Assembly (NCBI GenBank): GCA_013820875.1
Contig: JACDHS010000029.1
Location: forward strand, 1-43,839
Reading direction: 5' to 3'
DNA length: 43,839 bases
Origin: Verrucomicrobiota bacterium
GTDB taxonomy: Bacteria > Verrucomicrobiota > Verrucomicrobiia > Limisphaerales > JACDHS01
Position 1 is the stretch's first letter; the number at the start of each line of letters is the position of its first letter. The notes beneath the pieces are model-generated. The model searched no databases and was not told where the DNA came from. It worked only from the letters and a program-made list of their open reading frames with translations. Made by a program: the position numbers and the translations under genes. Positions 8,517 to 16,195 of the stretch are shown piece after piece.

Positions 8517-9554
8517 ATGTTGGCCGCTGAAACCAAAGCGCTGGAAATCCCCTCCCCCGAACCGCCGCAACCAGGCGATTCGTGGAAGCGCATCGTTGAA
8601 GGTATCGAGCCTTTCCTCAAGGACGTTTCTTTATTTCTCACCAGGCAAGTCCAGGCATTCGAACCTGAGATCGGTGAGATGGCATCCTACGCACTCGCGG
8701 CGCAGGGCAAACAACTGCGCTCCAGCCTCGTCGCCTTAAGCGCCGATGCCGCTGGCGATCGCAATAAAGATCATATCACTGTTGCGGCGATTATTGAGAT
8801 GGTCCATCTCGCTACCCTGGTGCATGACGACGTGATTGATGAGGCCAAAGTACGTCGCAGCCAACCCACCCTCACAGCCAATTGGGGCAATGAAGTTTCC
8901 GTTCTGCTCGGCGATTGCCTGTTCGCGCATTCGCTGAAATTAGCCGCCAGTTTTCCGACCCCTGAAATTTGCCGGGCGGTTGCGACCGCGACCAATGTCG
9001 TGTGCTCTGGAGAAATTCTCCAGACACAGCAGCGTTGGAAGTTTGATTTTACTCGTAGCGAGTACCTGCGGATTGTGGCGATGAAAACGGCGGAATTGTT
9101 TGCGCTCTCCTGCGAACAAGGTGCTTTTCTCGCCAACGCCAGCCCGGAAATCCGGACTGCTTTGCGCAATTACGGCATGGCGCTCGGAACGGCTTACCAG
9201 ATTTATGATGATTGCCTCGACTTGTTCGGCAGCGAAGCATTTGCAGGCAAATCCCTCGGAACAGATCTCGCAAAGGGAAAGATCACACTGCCCCTCCTGA
9301 TCGTGCTGGAGAATGGCACCGAGAACGATAAGGCACGGTTGCGTCATTTGGTTGAACTGTGGGAAATCGTTTCCCTGCCGGAGATGCTGCATCTCTTGAA
9401 AAAGTACGATGCATTGATCCAATCACGTCGCGTCATCCAGCAACATTTGGCAGCCGCGCGGGCAAGCCTGGCTGTGTTACCCCTTTCCTCGGGCCGTGTG
9501 GCACTGCAGGAATTGACGGAATACCTCGAGCACTTGACCATGGCTTTGGAGTGA
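8517..9554 (+). CDS. Trans-type polyprenyl diphosphate synthase
   Basis: The enzyme elongates allylic diphosphates with isopentenyl diphosphate to make the long-chain prenyl tail used for quinones or similar lipids. Both aspartate-rich motifs are present: DDVIDEAKVRR near residue 104 and YDDCLD near residue 231. GKQLRSSLVALSA, MKTAEL and KGKITLPLLIVLE also fit the family. At 345 residues it has normal IspB/HepT-like size. Product chain length cannot be read reliably. It is the first gene of a tight group, with six bases to the sigma factor gene downstream. That is an unusual partnership and may mean that envelope or quinone status is linked to the sigma regulon. Confidence 0.92.
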   Translation: MLAAETKALEIPSPEPPQPGDSWKRIVEGIEPFLKDVSLFLTRQVQAFEPEIGEMASYALAAQGKQLRSSLVALSADAAGDRNKDHITVAAIIEMVHLATLVHDDVIDEAKVRRSQPTLTANWGNEVSVLLGDCLFAHSLKLAASFPTPEICRAVATATNVVCSGEILQTQQRWKFDFTRSEYLRIVAMKTAELFALSCEQGAFLANASPEIRTALRNYGMALGTAYQIYDDCLDLFGSEAFAGKSLGTDLAKGKITLPLLIVLENGTENDKARLRHLVELWEIVSLPEMLHLLKKYDALIQSRRVIQQHLAAARASLAVLPLSSGRVALQELTEYLEHLTMALE

Positions 9555-9560
9555 TTTCCG

Positions 9561-10169
9561 ATGACCACCCCCGAAACTTTGGAAACACCATCCAACGAAG
9601 GTGCGGATGACTTGACGCTCGCAAGGCGGGCGCAGGAGGGCGACGCTGTTGCTTATGACACCCTGATGCGGAAATATCAGCAGCGCATCTACGCGACGCT
9701 CTATAACATGACGTCCAACCACGAGGATGCCAATGATCTCACCCAGGAAACCTTCATCAAAGCATACCAGGCGCTGAAATCTTTCAAGGGCGATGCGGGG
9801 TTTTACACCTGGGTTTACCGGATTGCGGTCAATAAGACCCTCAATTTCCTGAAACAACGGAAAAACAAGCGTCACATGAGCTTGAACGACCTGGATTTCA
9901 ACGTGGAAAACAACCCGGACCTGGTTGCTCTCATATCAGAAAAAACCCCACGCAGGGATGCGGATTTGACTGAATTGCAGGAGAAATTGAACGAGGCGAT
10001 GCAGAAACTGTCAGAACCTCATAGATTGGTTGTGACGTTGCACGACATTCAAGGCTTGTCGCACGAGGAAATCGGCAAGATTATGGAGTGCAACCCTGGC
10101 ACAGTTCGGTCGCGGTTGTTCTACGCCAGGCAACAGTTGCAAGCCACTCTGATGAATTACCTGAAGTAA
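9561..10169 (+). CDS. ECF-type RNA polymerase sigma factor (RpoE-like)
   Basis: This is a 202-residue group IV sigma factor. Region 2 includes DAVAYDTLMRKYQQRIYATL, the core-binding helix HEDANDLTQETFIKAYQAL and the -10 recognition segment FYTWVYRIAVNKTLNFLKQ. Region 4 (about 150-200) contains LSHEEIGKIMECNPGTVRSRL, the -35-binding helix-turn-helix. The adjacent downstream gene looks like its membrane anti-sigma factor and begins two bases after the stop. The pair probably responds to an envelope signal, which is standard for this family. The regulon is unknown. Confidence 0.95.
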   Translation: MTTPETLETPSNEGADDLTLARRAQEGDAVAYDTLMRKYQQRIYATLYNMTSNHEDANDLTQETFIKAYQALKSFKGDAGFYTWVYRIAVNKTLNFLKQRKNKRHMSLNDLDFNVENNPDLVALISEKTPRRDADLTELQEKLNEAMQKLSEPHRLVVTLHDIQGLSHEEIGKIMECNPGTVRSRLFYARQQLQATLMNYLK

Positions 10170-10171
10170 CT

Positions 10172-10615
10172 ATGAATACGGAACCGGAGAATTTTGAGCA
10201 GTTACGCAAACTTTTGGCGCTAAAGAAACACGAACAACCACCTCCGGGCTACTTCAACAACCTGCCGAACCAGATCTGGACACGAATCGAAAAGGAAAAA
10301 GCCTCACCTGCCCCAACTTTCTTGGAAGAATTGCTGTCGCGCTTCGTTTTGCGTCCGACTGTGGCTTATGGCTTCGCTTTTATTGTTTGTGCAACGTTGA
10401 TCGTCGGGATTGGATCTACGCTAAATCAGGAAGATCAACTGATTGGAGGAGGCACTCCGACGGTTCAGCAGCAAAATCGTGAGGGGTTAACGCCCGGAAC
10501 ACCAGCTTTGGCCCGGGAAATGGAACTGCCTCACACCAACATCTCAAGCACAAATCCAGTGCCCCCGAGTCCGTCCAGCCTACTGCACGTCCAGCCGGTT
10601 ACTTTCAATCCTTAA
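10172..10615 (+). CDS. Probable membrane anti-sigma factor
   Basis: This 147-residue protein starts two bases after the sigma factor gene. It has a charged cytoplasmic N-terminal part (about 1-65, with PPGYFNNLPNQIWTRIE), a single transmembrane helix at about 70-90 and a proline/serine/threonine-rich outer tail. The topology and position fit an anti-sigma factor that holds the ECF factor at the membrane. No HXXXCXXC zinc motif is present, so it is not a classical ZAS protein. The frame extends upstream into the sigma gene, but the ATG at 10172 is clearly the natural start. Its role is inferred from context. Confidence 0.75.
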   Translation: MNTEPENFEQLRKLLALKKHEQPPPGYFNNLPNQIWTRIEKEKASPAPTFLEELLSRFVLRPTVAYGFAFIVCATLIVGIGSTLNQEDQLIGGGTPTVQQQNREGLTPGTPALAREMELPHTNISSTNPVPPSPSSLLHVQPVTFNP

Positions 10616-10797
10616 AAGTTATATTCGGCAGTTCAATACCGCTAATCTATCCTTGTACCCAATGTTGAAACATTGGGCTATTGTCAGGTGTCCCTCCGAG
10701 ACAAAGACCATCATCGGCATTCCTGTTTCACAAGAACACCATTCCACCGAAAACAGCGAAGAACCTGGAGCGGGTGATAAAAGGACGCGACGGAGGT

Positions 10798-11084
10798 CTT
10801 CTAAATTATTTTGGAGCACAGAAAATTCCTTTTTCCGGCCTCCAAATTATTTTGGAGCATAAGAAATTACTTTTTTCGGCCTCCAAATTATTTTGGAGCA
10901 TAGAAAATTGCTTTCGGAGTGCTCGAAACTATTTTGGAGCGCGAGAAATTACTTTTTTTGGCCCCCAAACTATTTTGGAGCATAGAAAATTACTTTTTTC
11001 GGCCTCCAAATTAATTTGGAGCACCAAAAATTGCTTTCGGAGCTCTCCAAATTATTTTGGAGAACGAAAAAAGCTGGCGGCAGG
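10798..11084. repeat. Tandem array of seven 41-bp units with internal dyads
   Basis: Seven consecutive units, each exactly 41 bases apart, begin at 10798, 10839, 10880, 10921, 10962, 11003 and 11044. The core is CTCCAAATTATTTTGGAG, followed by an AT-rich stretch ending in a run of T and CGG. The arms CTCCAAA and TTTGGAG are intact in units 2, 3, 6 and 7; in unit 6 the whole 18-base core is a perfect palindrome. The array sits in the 626-base gap between convergent genes. No unique spacers exist, so it is not a CRISPR. The rest of the gap shows no other recognisable element. Function is unknown. Confidence 0.95.
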
Positions 11085-11241
11085 GCTGTATTGAGGTCAC
11101 AGAGGATACCCGTTCCCCGAGGATGAACCGAAATTGAGGCCACTTGCGGGTTCATTCCCAATGAAATAAGAACTTACGGGAAGATCAGCGGTCAACTGCG
11201 GTTTCGCCTGACATCATCTCCTCCCGATTTGAACGCCGAGA

Positions 11242-12441
11242 TTAGAATTCCCGATTGAACAGCAGATCGGCTTCTCCCCAGGGGAGCACGAGTTTATTCC
11301 CGCCTTCAATCACGACATCAACGTTTCGACTATCAATTGAAACTTTGTAGAAGCCCGTTTCTCTTGTCCAGGTTCCTTCAGCCATAATCCGAGGGGCGTT
11401 CTCCGCACCAGGAGCTTTCTCGCCGCGTTTCAGAATAATTCGGTTTTCGATGGTAGCAACGAGACTCGCATCCCAGAACGGAAGCATCCTTGAGCGCAAT
11501 AGACGCAGTTCGTTAGCAGAGATGCTGGCACGCTTTTTCCTTTCCGCGTTTACCGTGCCGGCGAAATCAAACTGCCAGCGGCCGAGAATCCGTTCATCAC
11601 CGTATTTTTCGGACTCACCGGTTTCCAGGAAGTTCTTCAAGTCCTTGAGGTCAGGGATAAGGATCGCCTGAATGTCTTCCATCAAAGCTGCATTGGTGCT
11701 GATCGCCTGAACTTGCGGATGTTCCAGCAACTGGTTGACGGTCGCGCCGCCTTGCCAAAGATTGTGAAAATCAACGTCGTTGGCCAATTCTTGAAATTCC
11801 GCGCGTTCTGCCAAAGTCAGGAAACTGGGGTAACGGGACAGCCTGCTTTCCAGAACAGGATTATTGTAAACCAATCCAACGATATCGAATGCGTCGTAAA
11901 CTTCCTCTTTGGCCGGGTCAAAGGCTGCCACCACTCGGTCAAACTTTGTATCCCGCAGTTCTTCCCGTGCTTTATTAATGAAACGCATCGAACCTTTGTC
12001 TTCAGCACCGGAAGCGATTTGCACGGTCAGATACCCAAACGTATAAATGGGGATCATTACGAGAACGAACACCGCAGCGCCGCTGAGTAGCCCGAGAGAA
12101 ATGCCGACTCGATCATTCATCCGCTCCACCTTGTAGCGTGCTTTGTCGCCCATTTTATATTTGTAAAAGAGATCGAACTTTTGATTCACCGCATGTGCGA
12201 TGATCTGGAAGACGATGTAAACGATGAGAAATGCAATGGCAGGACCGATCACCTGTTGCATGGCCGGATGTTTCACCCCCACAAGACTGAGTGCGGGCTT
12301 GAGCACCGCCCCAAGCGGCATGGCAGCAACCGCCGCTACCAGCAGTCCAATGAAACTTATTACGCCTCGAAGTGCGCCCTGCTGATAACCGATCCAACCC
12401 ATAAATGCCAAAAGTACAATTGCGGTGATCCAAACTATCAT
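11242..12441 (-). CDS. CvpA-family membrane protein with extended C-terminus
   Basis: The first 160 residues contain about four hydrophobic helices, beginning MIVWITAIVLLAFMGWIGY and including GALRGVISFIGLLVAAVAA, which match the CvpA (colicin V production) family of inner-membrane proteins. The remaining 240 residues are soluble and include a C-terminal beta-rich part starting near GRWQFDFAGT and ending WGEADLLFNREF. This resembles the small verrucomicrobial modules used to test whether a value is retained in a barrel-like fold, but no name can be assigned. The ATG at 12441 is preferred over a start 19 codons upstream because it directly opens the first membrane helix. The exact role of CvpA proteins is not settled; some are linked to envelope homeostasis. 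Confidence 0.8.
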   Translation of the reverse strand: MIVWITAIVLLAFMGWIGYQQGALRGVISFIGLLVAAVAAMPLGAVLKPALSLVGVKHPAMQQVIGPAIAFLIVYIVFQIIAHAVNQKFDLFYKYKMGDKARYKVERMNDRVGISLGLLSGAAVFVLVMIPIYTFGYLTVQIASGAEDKGSMRFINKAREELRDTKFDRVVAAFDPAKEEVYDAFDIVGLVYNNPVLESRLSRYPSFLTLAERAEFQELANDVDFHNLWQGGATVNQLLEHPQVQAISTNAALMEDIQAILIPDLKDLKNFLETGESEKYGDERILGRWQFDFAGTVNAERKKRASISANELRLLRSRMLPFWDASLVATIENRIILKRGEKAPGAENAPRIMAEGTWTRETGFYKVSIDSRNVDVVIEGGNKLVLPWGEADLLFNREF

Positions 12442-12744
12442 GCGTAGAAAATAAAACGACCGGCAAGAAAAGCACCCAAAAAAAGCAGGTTTCTGCACCT
12501 GCGTTCCCCCCTTGGGATCATCCCTCTCGTTTTAATTGTATTTGATTAAGCAAAAGAGCCGTCCTCCATTCAAGGTGCATTGGAGAGGAGAAAGGCGAAT
12601 TAACAAGGAAAGCGGGTGAGGTGGAAGGTGCGGTTACGCCGCGCTCCGTTCCTTCGGAAATCTCATCCACTTTTAATCTCCTTTCGTCGAAGCATCAGGA
12701 CAAACTCGACATCGCGCTTCATCTACAGTTTTATTTTCTTTCTC

Positions 12745-12771
12745 ACCCGATAAACTCGGGTCGCACTTTTT
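12745..12771 (+). promoter_or_regulatory. Hairpin just ahead of the cstA start
   Basis: ACCCGA (12745-12750) and TCGGGT (12756-12761) form a six-pair stem with a five-base loop. It is followed by CGCACTTTTT and the ATG. No Shine-Dalgarno is visible, so the stem sits where ribosome loading should happen. It could act as a translational or attenuation control. The T-run begins several bases after the stem, so it is a poor standard terminator. The remaining 300 bases between the CvpA and cstA genes hold one more small stem (GCAGGT...ACCTGC at 12485-12502) and nothing else I recognise. Confidence 0.3.
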
Positions 12772-14646
12772 ATGCAAACGCTTCTTATCGCGCTCCTTTC
12801 AGGAATAGGCTTCATCATCGCCTATAACACTTATGGGCGATGGCTGGGACGAAAAATCTTTTCGCTTTCTGCCAAGAGCATATGTCCTGCAACACGCCTC
12901 AACGATGGGGTCGATTATGTTCCAACGCCGAAATTCGTCGTGTTCGGACATCATTTCACCTCGATCGCTGGAACCGGACCAATCGTCGGGCCAGCCATTG
13001 CGATCATGTGGGGATGGTTGCCTGCCCTGCTCTGGGTGGTGTTCGGCTCCATCTTCATCGGGGCGGTGCATGATCTCGGAGCGCTCGTGGTCAGTTTGCG
13101 CAATAATGGGCAGACAGTTGGCGACATTGCCGGGCGGGTGATGAATCGGCGGGCGAGACTTTTGTTTTTGTGCGTTCTTGTGATGGCTTTGACGGTGGTG
13201 CTCGCGATCTTCGGAATGGTTATCGCCACCGTTTTCAAACAATACCCGGCTTCCATTTTTCCCTGCACCATTCAGATCCCAATTGCGATCGCGATCGGAT
13301 ACTCACTTTATCGCAAAGGAATCAATCTGCTCTGGCCATCGCTCATTGCCCTCGGATTGATGTATCTGGCTGTTTTCTATGGCGATGTTGGTGTGTTGCA
13401 CGCGATCAACACGACCATGGCCGGATGGTCGATTCTTACCTGGGTCGTGGTGCTTCTGCTCTACGCATACGTTGCCTCTGTTTTGCCGGTCTGGACCCTT
13501 TTGCAACCGCGGGATTACATTAACTCGCTGCAATTGATTTCGGCGCTTGGGCTGATCGTTTTCGGACTGTTCTGGGCAGCCTTCAACGGCGGCGCCCCCC
13601 TGGAGAACGGCGTGCGCCCGGAATTGGCATTGGCCGCGCCAGCAATCGAATGGAATCCGAAAGGGGCGCCAATGATCATGCCGTTTTTGTTCATCACGGT
13701 GGCCTGTGGCGCCATCAGCGGTTTTCATTGCCTGGTCAGCAGCGGCACCAGTAGCAAACAATTGCAAAGCGAACCTGATGCGCGTTTTGTCGCTTACGGC
13801 GGGATGTTGACGGAAGGTTTCCTGGCAGTCCTGGTGATTCTCGCCTGCGCGGCAGGAATCGGCCTGGGAATTTCTTCCGAGGGAGCAACCCTCTCCGGTC
13901 ATGATGCCTGGGCGGCAAAATACGCTTCATGGCCAGCAGTGTCCAAAGGCGCCATATCAGCTTTCGTGGATGGCTCAGCCAATTTTCTCAAAGCTTTCGG
14001 AATGAAACCCGAAATAGCAGTCGCATTGATGGGGGTGCTCATCGCTTCATTTGCCGGCACAACAATGGACACCGCTTGCCGTCTGCAACGTTATGTCGTG
14101 CAGGAACTGGCGGAAACCCTTTCACCCAAAAGATCCGGGCAAGCCGCAAGGAGCAGTCCGCTCGACCTTTTGAAGAACAAGCATGGCGCAACCATCTTTG
14201 CCATTCTGCTCGCTGCATTCCTGGCTGCCGTTCCTGCGCCCGGAAAAGAATGGTCGCTCGCCGAAGCAGGAAAAGGCGGCCTGATCCTGTGGCCAATCTT
14301 CGGGGCCACCAACCAACTCCTCGCTGGATTATCCTTTTTGGTAATCACATTTTATTTGTGGCGCAGAAATCGGCCAGTGTGGTTTTTGGTTATCCCTACC
14401 ATATTCATGCTCGTCATGCCGCTCTGGGCGATGACCGCTCAGTTGTTCTTCGGCAGTGGAGATTCCCCAAGCTGGCTGGTGCAAAAAAACTGGCCGCTGG
14501 TAGTGATTGCTCTCTTTACGATTCTCCTGGAAATCTGGATGATCATCGAAGCAATCAGTATGTTCCCCCGAGCCAAAGGCATTCTCGAAGCGAACGCCGT
14601 GGAAAATAGCGCTCCAGAAGTTTTGAAAACGACCCCTGTAAGCTGA
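12772..14646 (+). CDS. cstA: CstA-family carbon starvation / pyruvate-peptide transporter
   Basis: This is a polytopic inner-membrane protein with roughly fifteen hydrophobic segments. It carries family signatures such as YGRWLGRKIF, GVDYVPTPKFVVFGHHFTS, AGTGPIVGPAIAIMWGW, IFIGAVHDLGALVVSLRN and GAISGFHCLVSSGTSSKQ. Members take up pyruvate or peptides during carbon limitation. At 624 residues it is shorter than the E. coli protein (about 700) but in the range of the shorter subgroup. The nadD gene begins six bases after the stop, so cstA, nadD and rsfS probably share a transcript. The hairpin ahead of the start may regulate translation. Confidence 0.95.
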   Translation: MQTLLIALLSGIGFIIAYNTYGRWLGRKIFSLSAKSICPATRLNDGVDYVPTPKFVVFGHHFTSIAGTGPIVGPAIAIMWGWLPALLWVVFGSIFIGAVHDLGALVVSLRNNGQTVGDIAGRVMNRRARLLFLCVLVMALTVVLAIFGMVIATVFKQYPASIFPCTIQIPIAIAIGYSLYRKGINLLWPSLIALGLMYLAVFYGDVGVLHAINTTMAGWSILTWVVVLLLYAYVASVLPVWTLLQPRDYINSLQLISALGLIVFGLFWAAFNGGAPLENGVRPELALAAPAIEWNPKGAPMIMPFLFITVACGAISGFHCLVSSGTSSKQLQSEPDARFVAYGGMLTEGFLAVLVILACAAGIGLGISSEGATLSGHDAWAAKYASWPAVSKGAISAFVDGSANFLKAFGMKPEIAVALMGVLIASFAGTTMDTACRLQRYVVQELAETLSPKRSGQAARSSPLDLLKNKHGATIFAILLAAFLAAVPAPGKEWSLAEAGKGGLILWPIFGATNQLLAGLSFLVITFYLWRRNRPVWFLVIPTIFMLVMPLWAMTAQLFFGSGDSPSWLVQKNWPLVVIALFTILLEIWMIIEAISMFPRAKGILEANAVENSAPEVLKTTPVS

Positions 14647-14652
14647 GCAAGA

Positions 14653-15231
14653 ATGAAACAACGCATTGGCTTGTTTGGTGGTTCCTTTGATCCCGTTCAT
14701 CTCGGGCATCTGCTGGTTGCCCAGGCAGCGTTCGAAGAAATAAACCTGAGCAGGATCTTTTTCATTCCAACCGCACAGTCCCCCTTCAAACCAGAATCCA
14801 GTCCTGTAGAGCCAAAAGATCGGCTTCGGATGCTACACTCAGCTCTCGCAGGACAAACCTGGTGCGAAGTGGACCGGCAAGAAATTGACCGGGGGGGGAT
14901 ATCATACACCATCGAGACGGCGCGCAGTTATCGGAACAGTTTTCCCGATGCAGAATTATTTTATTTGATTGGCGCCGATCACGTGGCGCAGTTGCCCAAA
15001 TGGCGGGAAGCCAATGCGTTGGCAGAACTGCTCCAATTTATCGTGGTACCTCGTCCGGGAGAGCCTGGAGTGGAATTGCCCAGTCCGTTTCGAGGCAATT
15101 TCCTGCGCGGTTTTCCGCTCGCTGTTTCTTCTTCGACCATCCGAGCCCGTGTAAACGCCAGACTTTCGATCGATCACCTCGTAAAACGGGAGGTTGCCGA
15201 AATCATTCGCAACAATGGACTTTATCTTTGA
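14653..15231 (+). CDS. nadD: Nicotinate-nucleotide adenylyltransferase
   Basis: The enzyme adenylates nicotinate mononucleotide to deamido-NAD, a late step of NAD synthesis. The nucleotidyltransferase signature is complete: GLFGGSFDPVHLGHL with the HLGH motif at residues 16-19. FIPTAQSPFK (substrate-binding loop), GADHVAQLPKW and the C-terminal SSSTIRARV motif also match. Length (192) is normal. It sits 25 bases ahead of rsfS, a very common bacterial pairing. Confidence 0.96.
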   Translation: MKQRIGLFGGSFDPVHLGHLLVAQAAFEEINLSRIFFIPTAQSPFKPESSPVEPKDRLRMLHSALAGQTWCEVDRQEIDRGGISYTIETARSYRNSFPDAELFYLIGADHVAQLPKWREANALAELLQFIVVPRPGEPGVELPSPFRGNFLRGFPLAVSSSTIRARVNARLSIDHLVKREVAEIIRNNGLYL

Positions 15232-15256
15232 CGGCCTTGCGTTAGCTTTTTAGCGA

Positions 15257-15628
15257 ATGGATTCTAAAAAACTGGCGCTGCTCTGCCGCAAACTGGCGGA
15301 GAACAGAAAAGCTGAAAACGTGGTAGTGCTCGATGTCCGAAAATTATCTTCCGTGACGGATTACTTCGTGATCGCTTCGGGATCAAGCGAACCTCATATC
15401 CGCGCAATTGTGGATGAGATTGCCAGCGTACTAGGGAGCGAACATGAAGTGATCCCGCGCGCCATTGATGGAGCAGCCCAAACGCCCTGGCGCGTTTTGG
15501 ACTTTTTTGATGTCATCGTGCATGTGATGCGCAATGACATTCGAGAGAAGTACGACTTGGAAAGCCTCTGGGGAGATGCCCCCATCGTCAAAGCCCCTGC
15601 AAAACGCAGCAAAAAACCGGCAGCATGA
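15257..15628 (+). CDS. rsfS: Ribosomal silencing factor RsfS
   Basis: RsfS binds ribosomal protein L14 and keeps 30S and 50S subunits apart in stationary phase. The 123-residue protein shows the conserved core: KAENVVVLDVRKLSSVTDYF, VIASGSSEPHIRAIVDE, WRVLDFFDVIVHVM and YDLESLWGDAP. A short basic tail follows. The neighbouring nadD supports the assignment, since the two are adjacent in many phyla. Confidence 0.95.
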   Translation: MDSKKLALLCRKLAENRKAENVVVLDVRKLSSVTDYFVIASGSSEPHIRAIVDEIASVLGSEHEVIPRAIDGAAQTPWRVLDFFDVIVHVMRNDIREKYDLESLWGDAPIVKAPAKRSKKPAA

Positions 15629-15640
15629 CTGCCGCCGGTT
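15611..15640 (-). terminator. Rho-independent terminator for the PUR-like gene
   Basis: On the minus strand an AACCGGCGGCAG...CTGCCGGTT stem with a small bulge is followed by six T residues. It lies 28 bases beyond the stop of the minus-strand PUR-like gene and overlaps the last codons of the convergent rsfS. Confidence 0.55.
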
Positions 15641-15667
15641 AGTGAAAATCTAAATCTTCTAAAAAGT

Positions 15668-15985
15668 TTATAGAGGCTGCTGATCCGGATCTTTGGGAGG
15701 GATCTCCGCGCTGGCTTGAACCATCGCGTCGAGGATCTTTTTGAACTCATCCAGGCCTGTCGCAGGAATAATCACGTTATCGCGGCGACCATTCACGTCC
15801 TCCGTAATACGAAGAAACCGACCGCGGGGATTCTCTTTGAGAGTGAAAATGAAAGTCTTCCGCTCAATCTGAATGCGCTCTGTTTTTAGCGTATCCTCTT
15901 GCACTGGAGGCTTTGGCGGCATTCCGCCGTATTGCGAATGAGGGCGGTGACCGCCGTAAGGTGATGGACGTTCGTTTGAAATCAT
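15668..15985 (-). CDS. PUR-alpha-like (DUF3276-type) nucleic-acid-binding protein
   Basis: This 105-residue protein has a flexible, proline/glycine-rich N-terminus and one compact domain beginning at ERIQIERKTFIFTLKEN, followed by GRFLRITEDVNGRRDNVIIP and FKKILDAM. This is the single PUR repeat known from small bacterial proteins, which dimerise and bind single-stranded nucleic acid. The reading frame continues 64 codons upstream, but the ATG at 15985 is favoured because the extension has no family character. A terminator follows in the rsfS tail. Its cellular role is unknown. Confidence 0.8.
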   Translation of the reverse strand: MISNERPSPYGGHRPHSQYGGMPPKPPVQEDTLKTERIQIERKTFIFTLKENPRGRFLRITEDVNGRRDNVIIPATGLDEFKKILDAMVQASAEIPPKDPDQQPL

Positions 15986-16195
15986 ACCAATTTTTTGTTC
16001 TGAATGCTTTCCTCCCGACCCCCACAGGAATGCGTCCGTTATTAATGCAAGGTTTGCCAGAAACGAGACATTGTCAACTCCGATTACGACCCTGCCTGCG
16101 CTCGGAAACAGCCGGTTATTTGAAAAGTCTATACGAAAAGGCGATGGAAGAAAAGCGCGCCCTCCACTTTTTGACAATAACTTTTTTTCATTTTT

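Noticed and set aside
10798-11084. CRISPR array
   Set aside because: The whole 41-base unit repeats without unique spacers, and no cas gene is present.
10681-11094. 137-codon frame running through the 41-bp array
   Set aside because: The period is not a multiple of three, so the translation only reflects the AT-rich repeat in rotating frames. No start signal is seen.
13303-13902. 199-codon antisense frame in cstA
   Set aside because: It is a shadow of the well-supported transporter frame.
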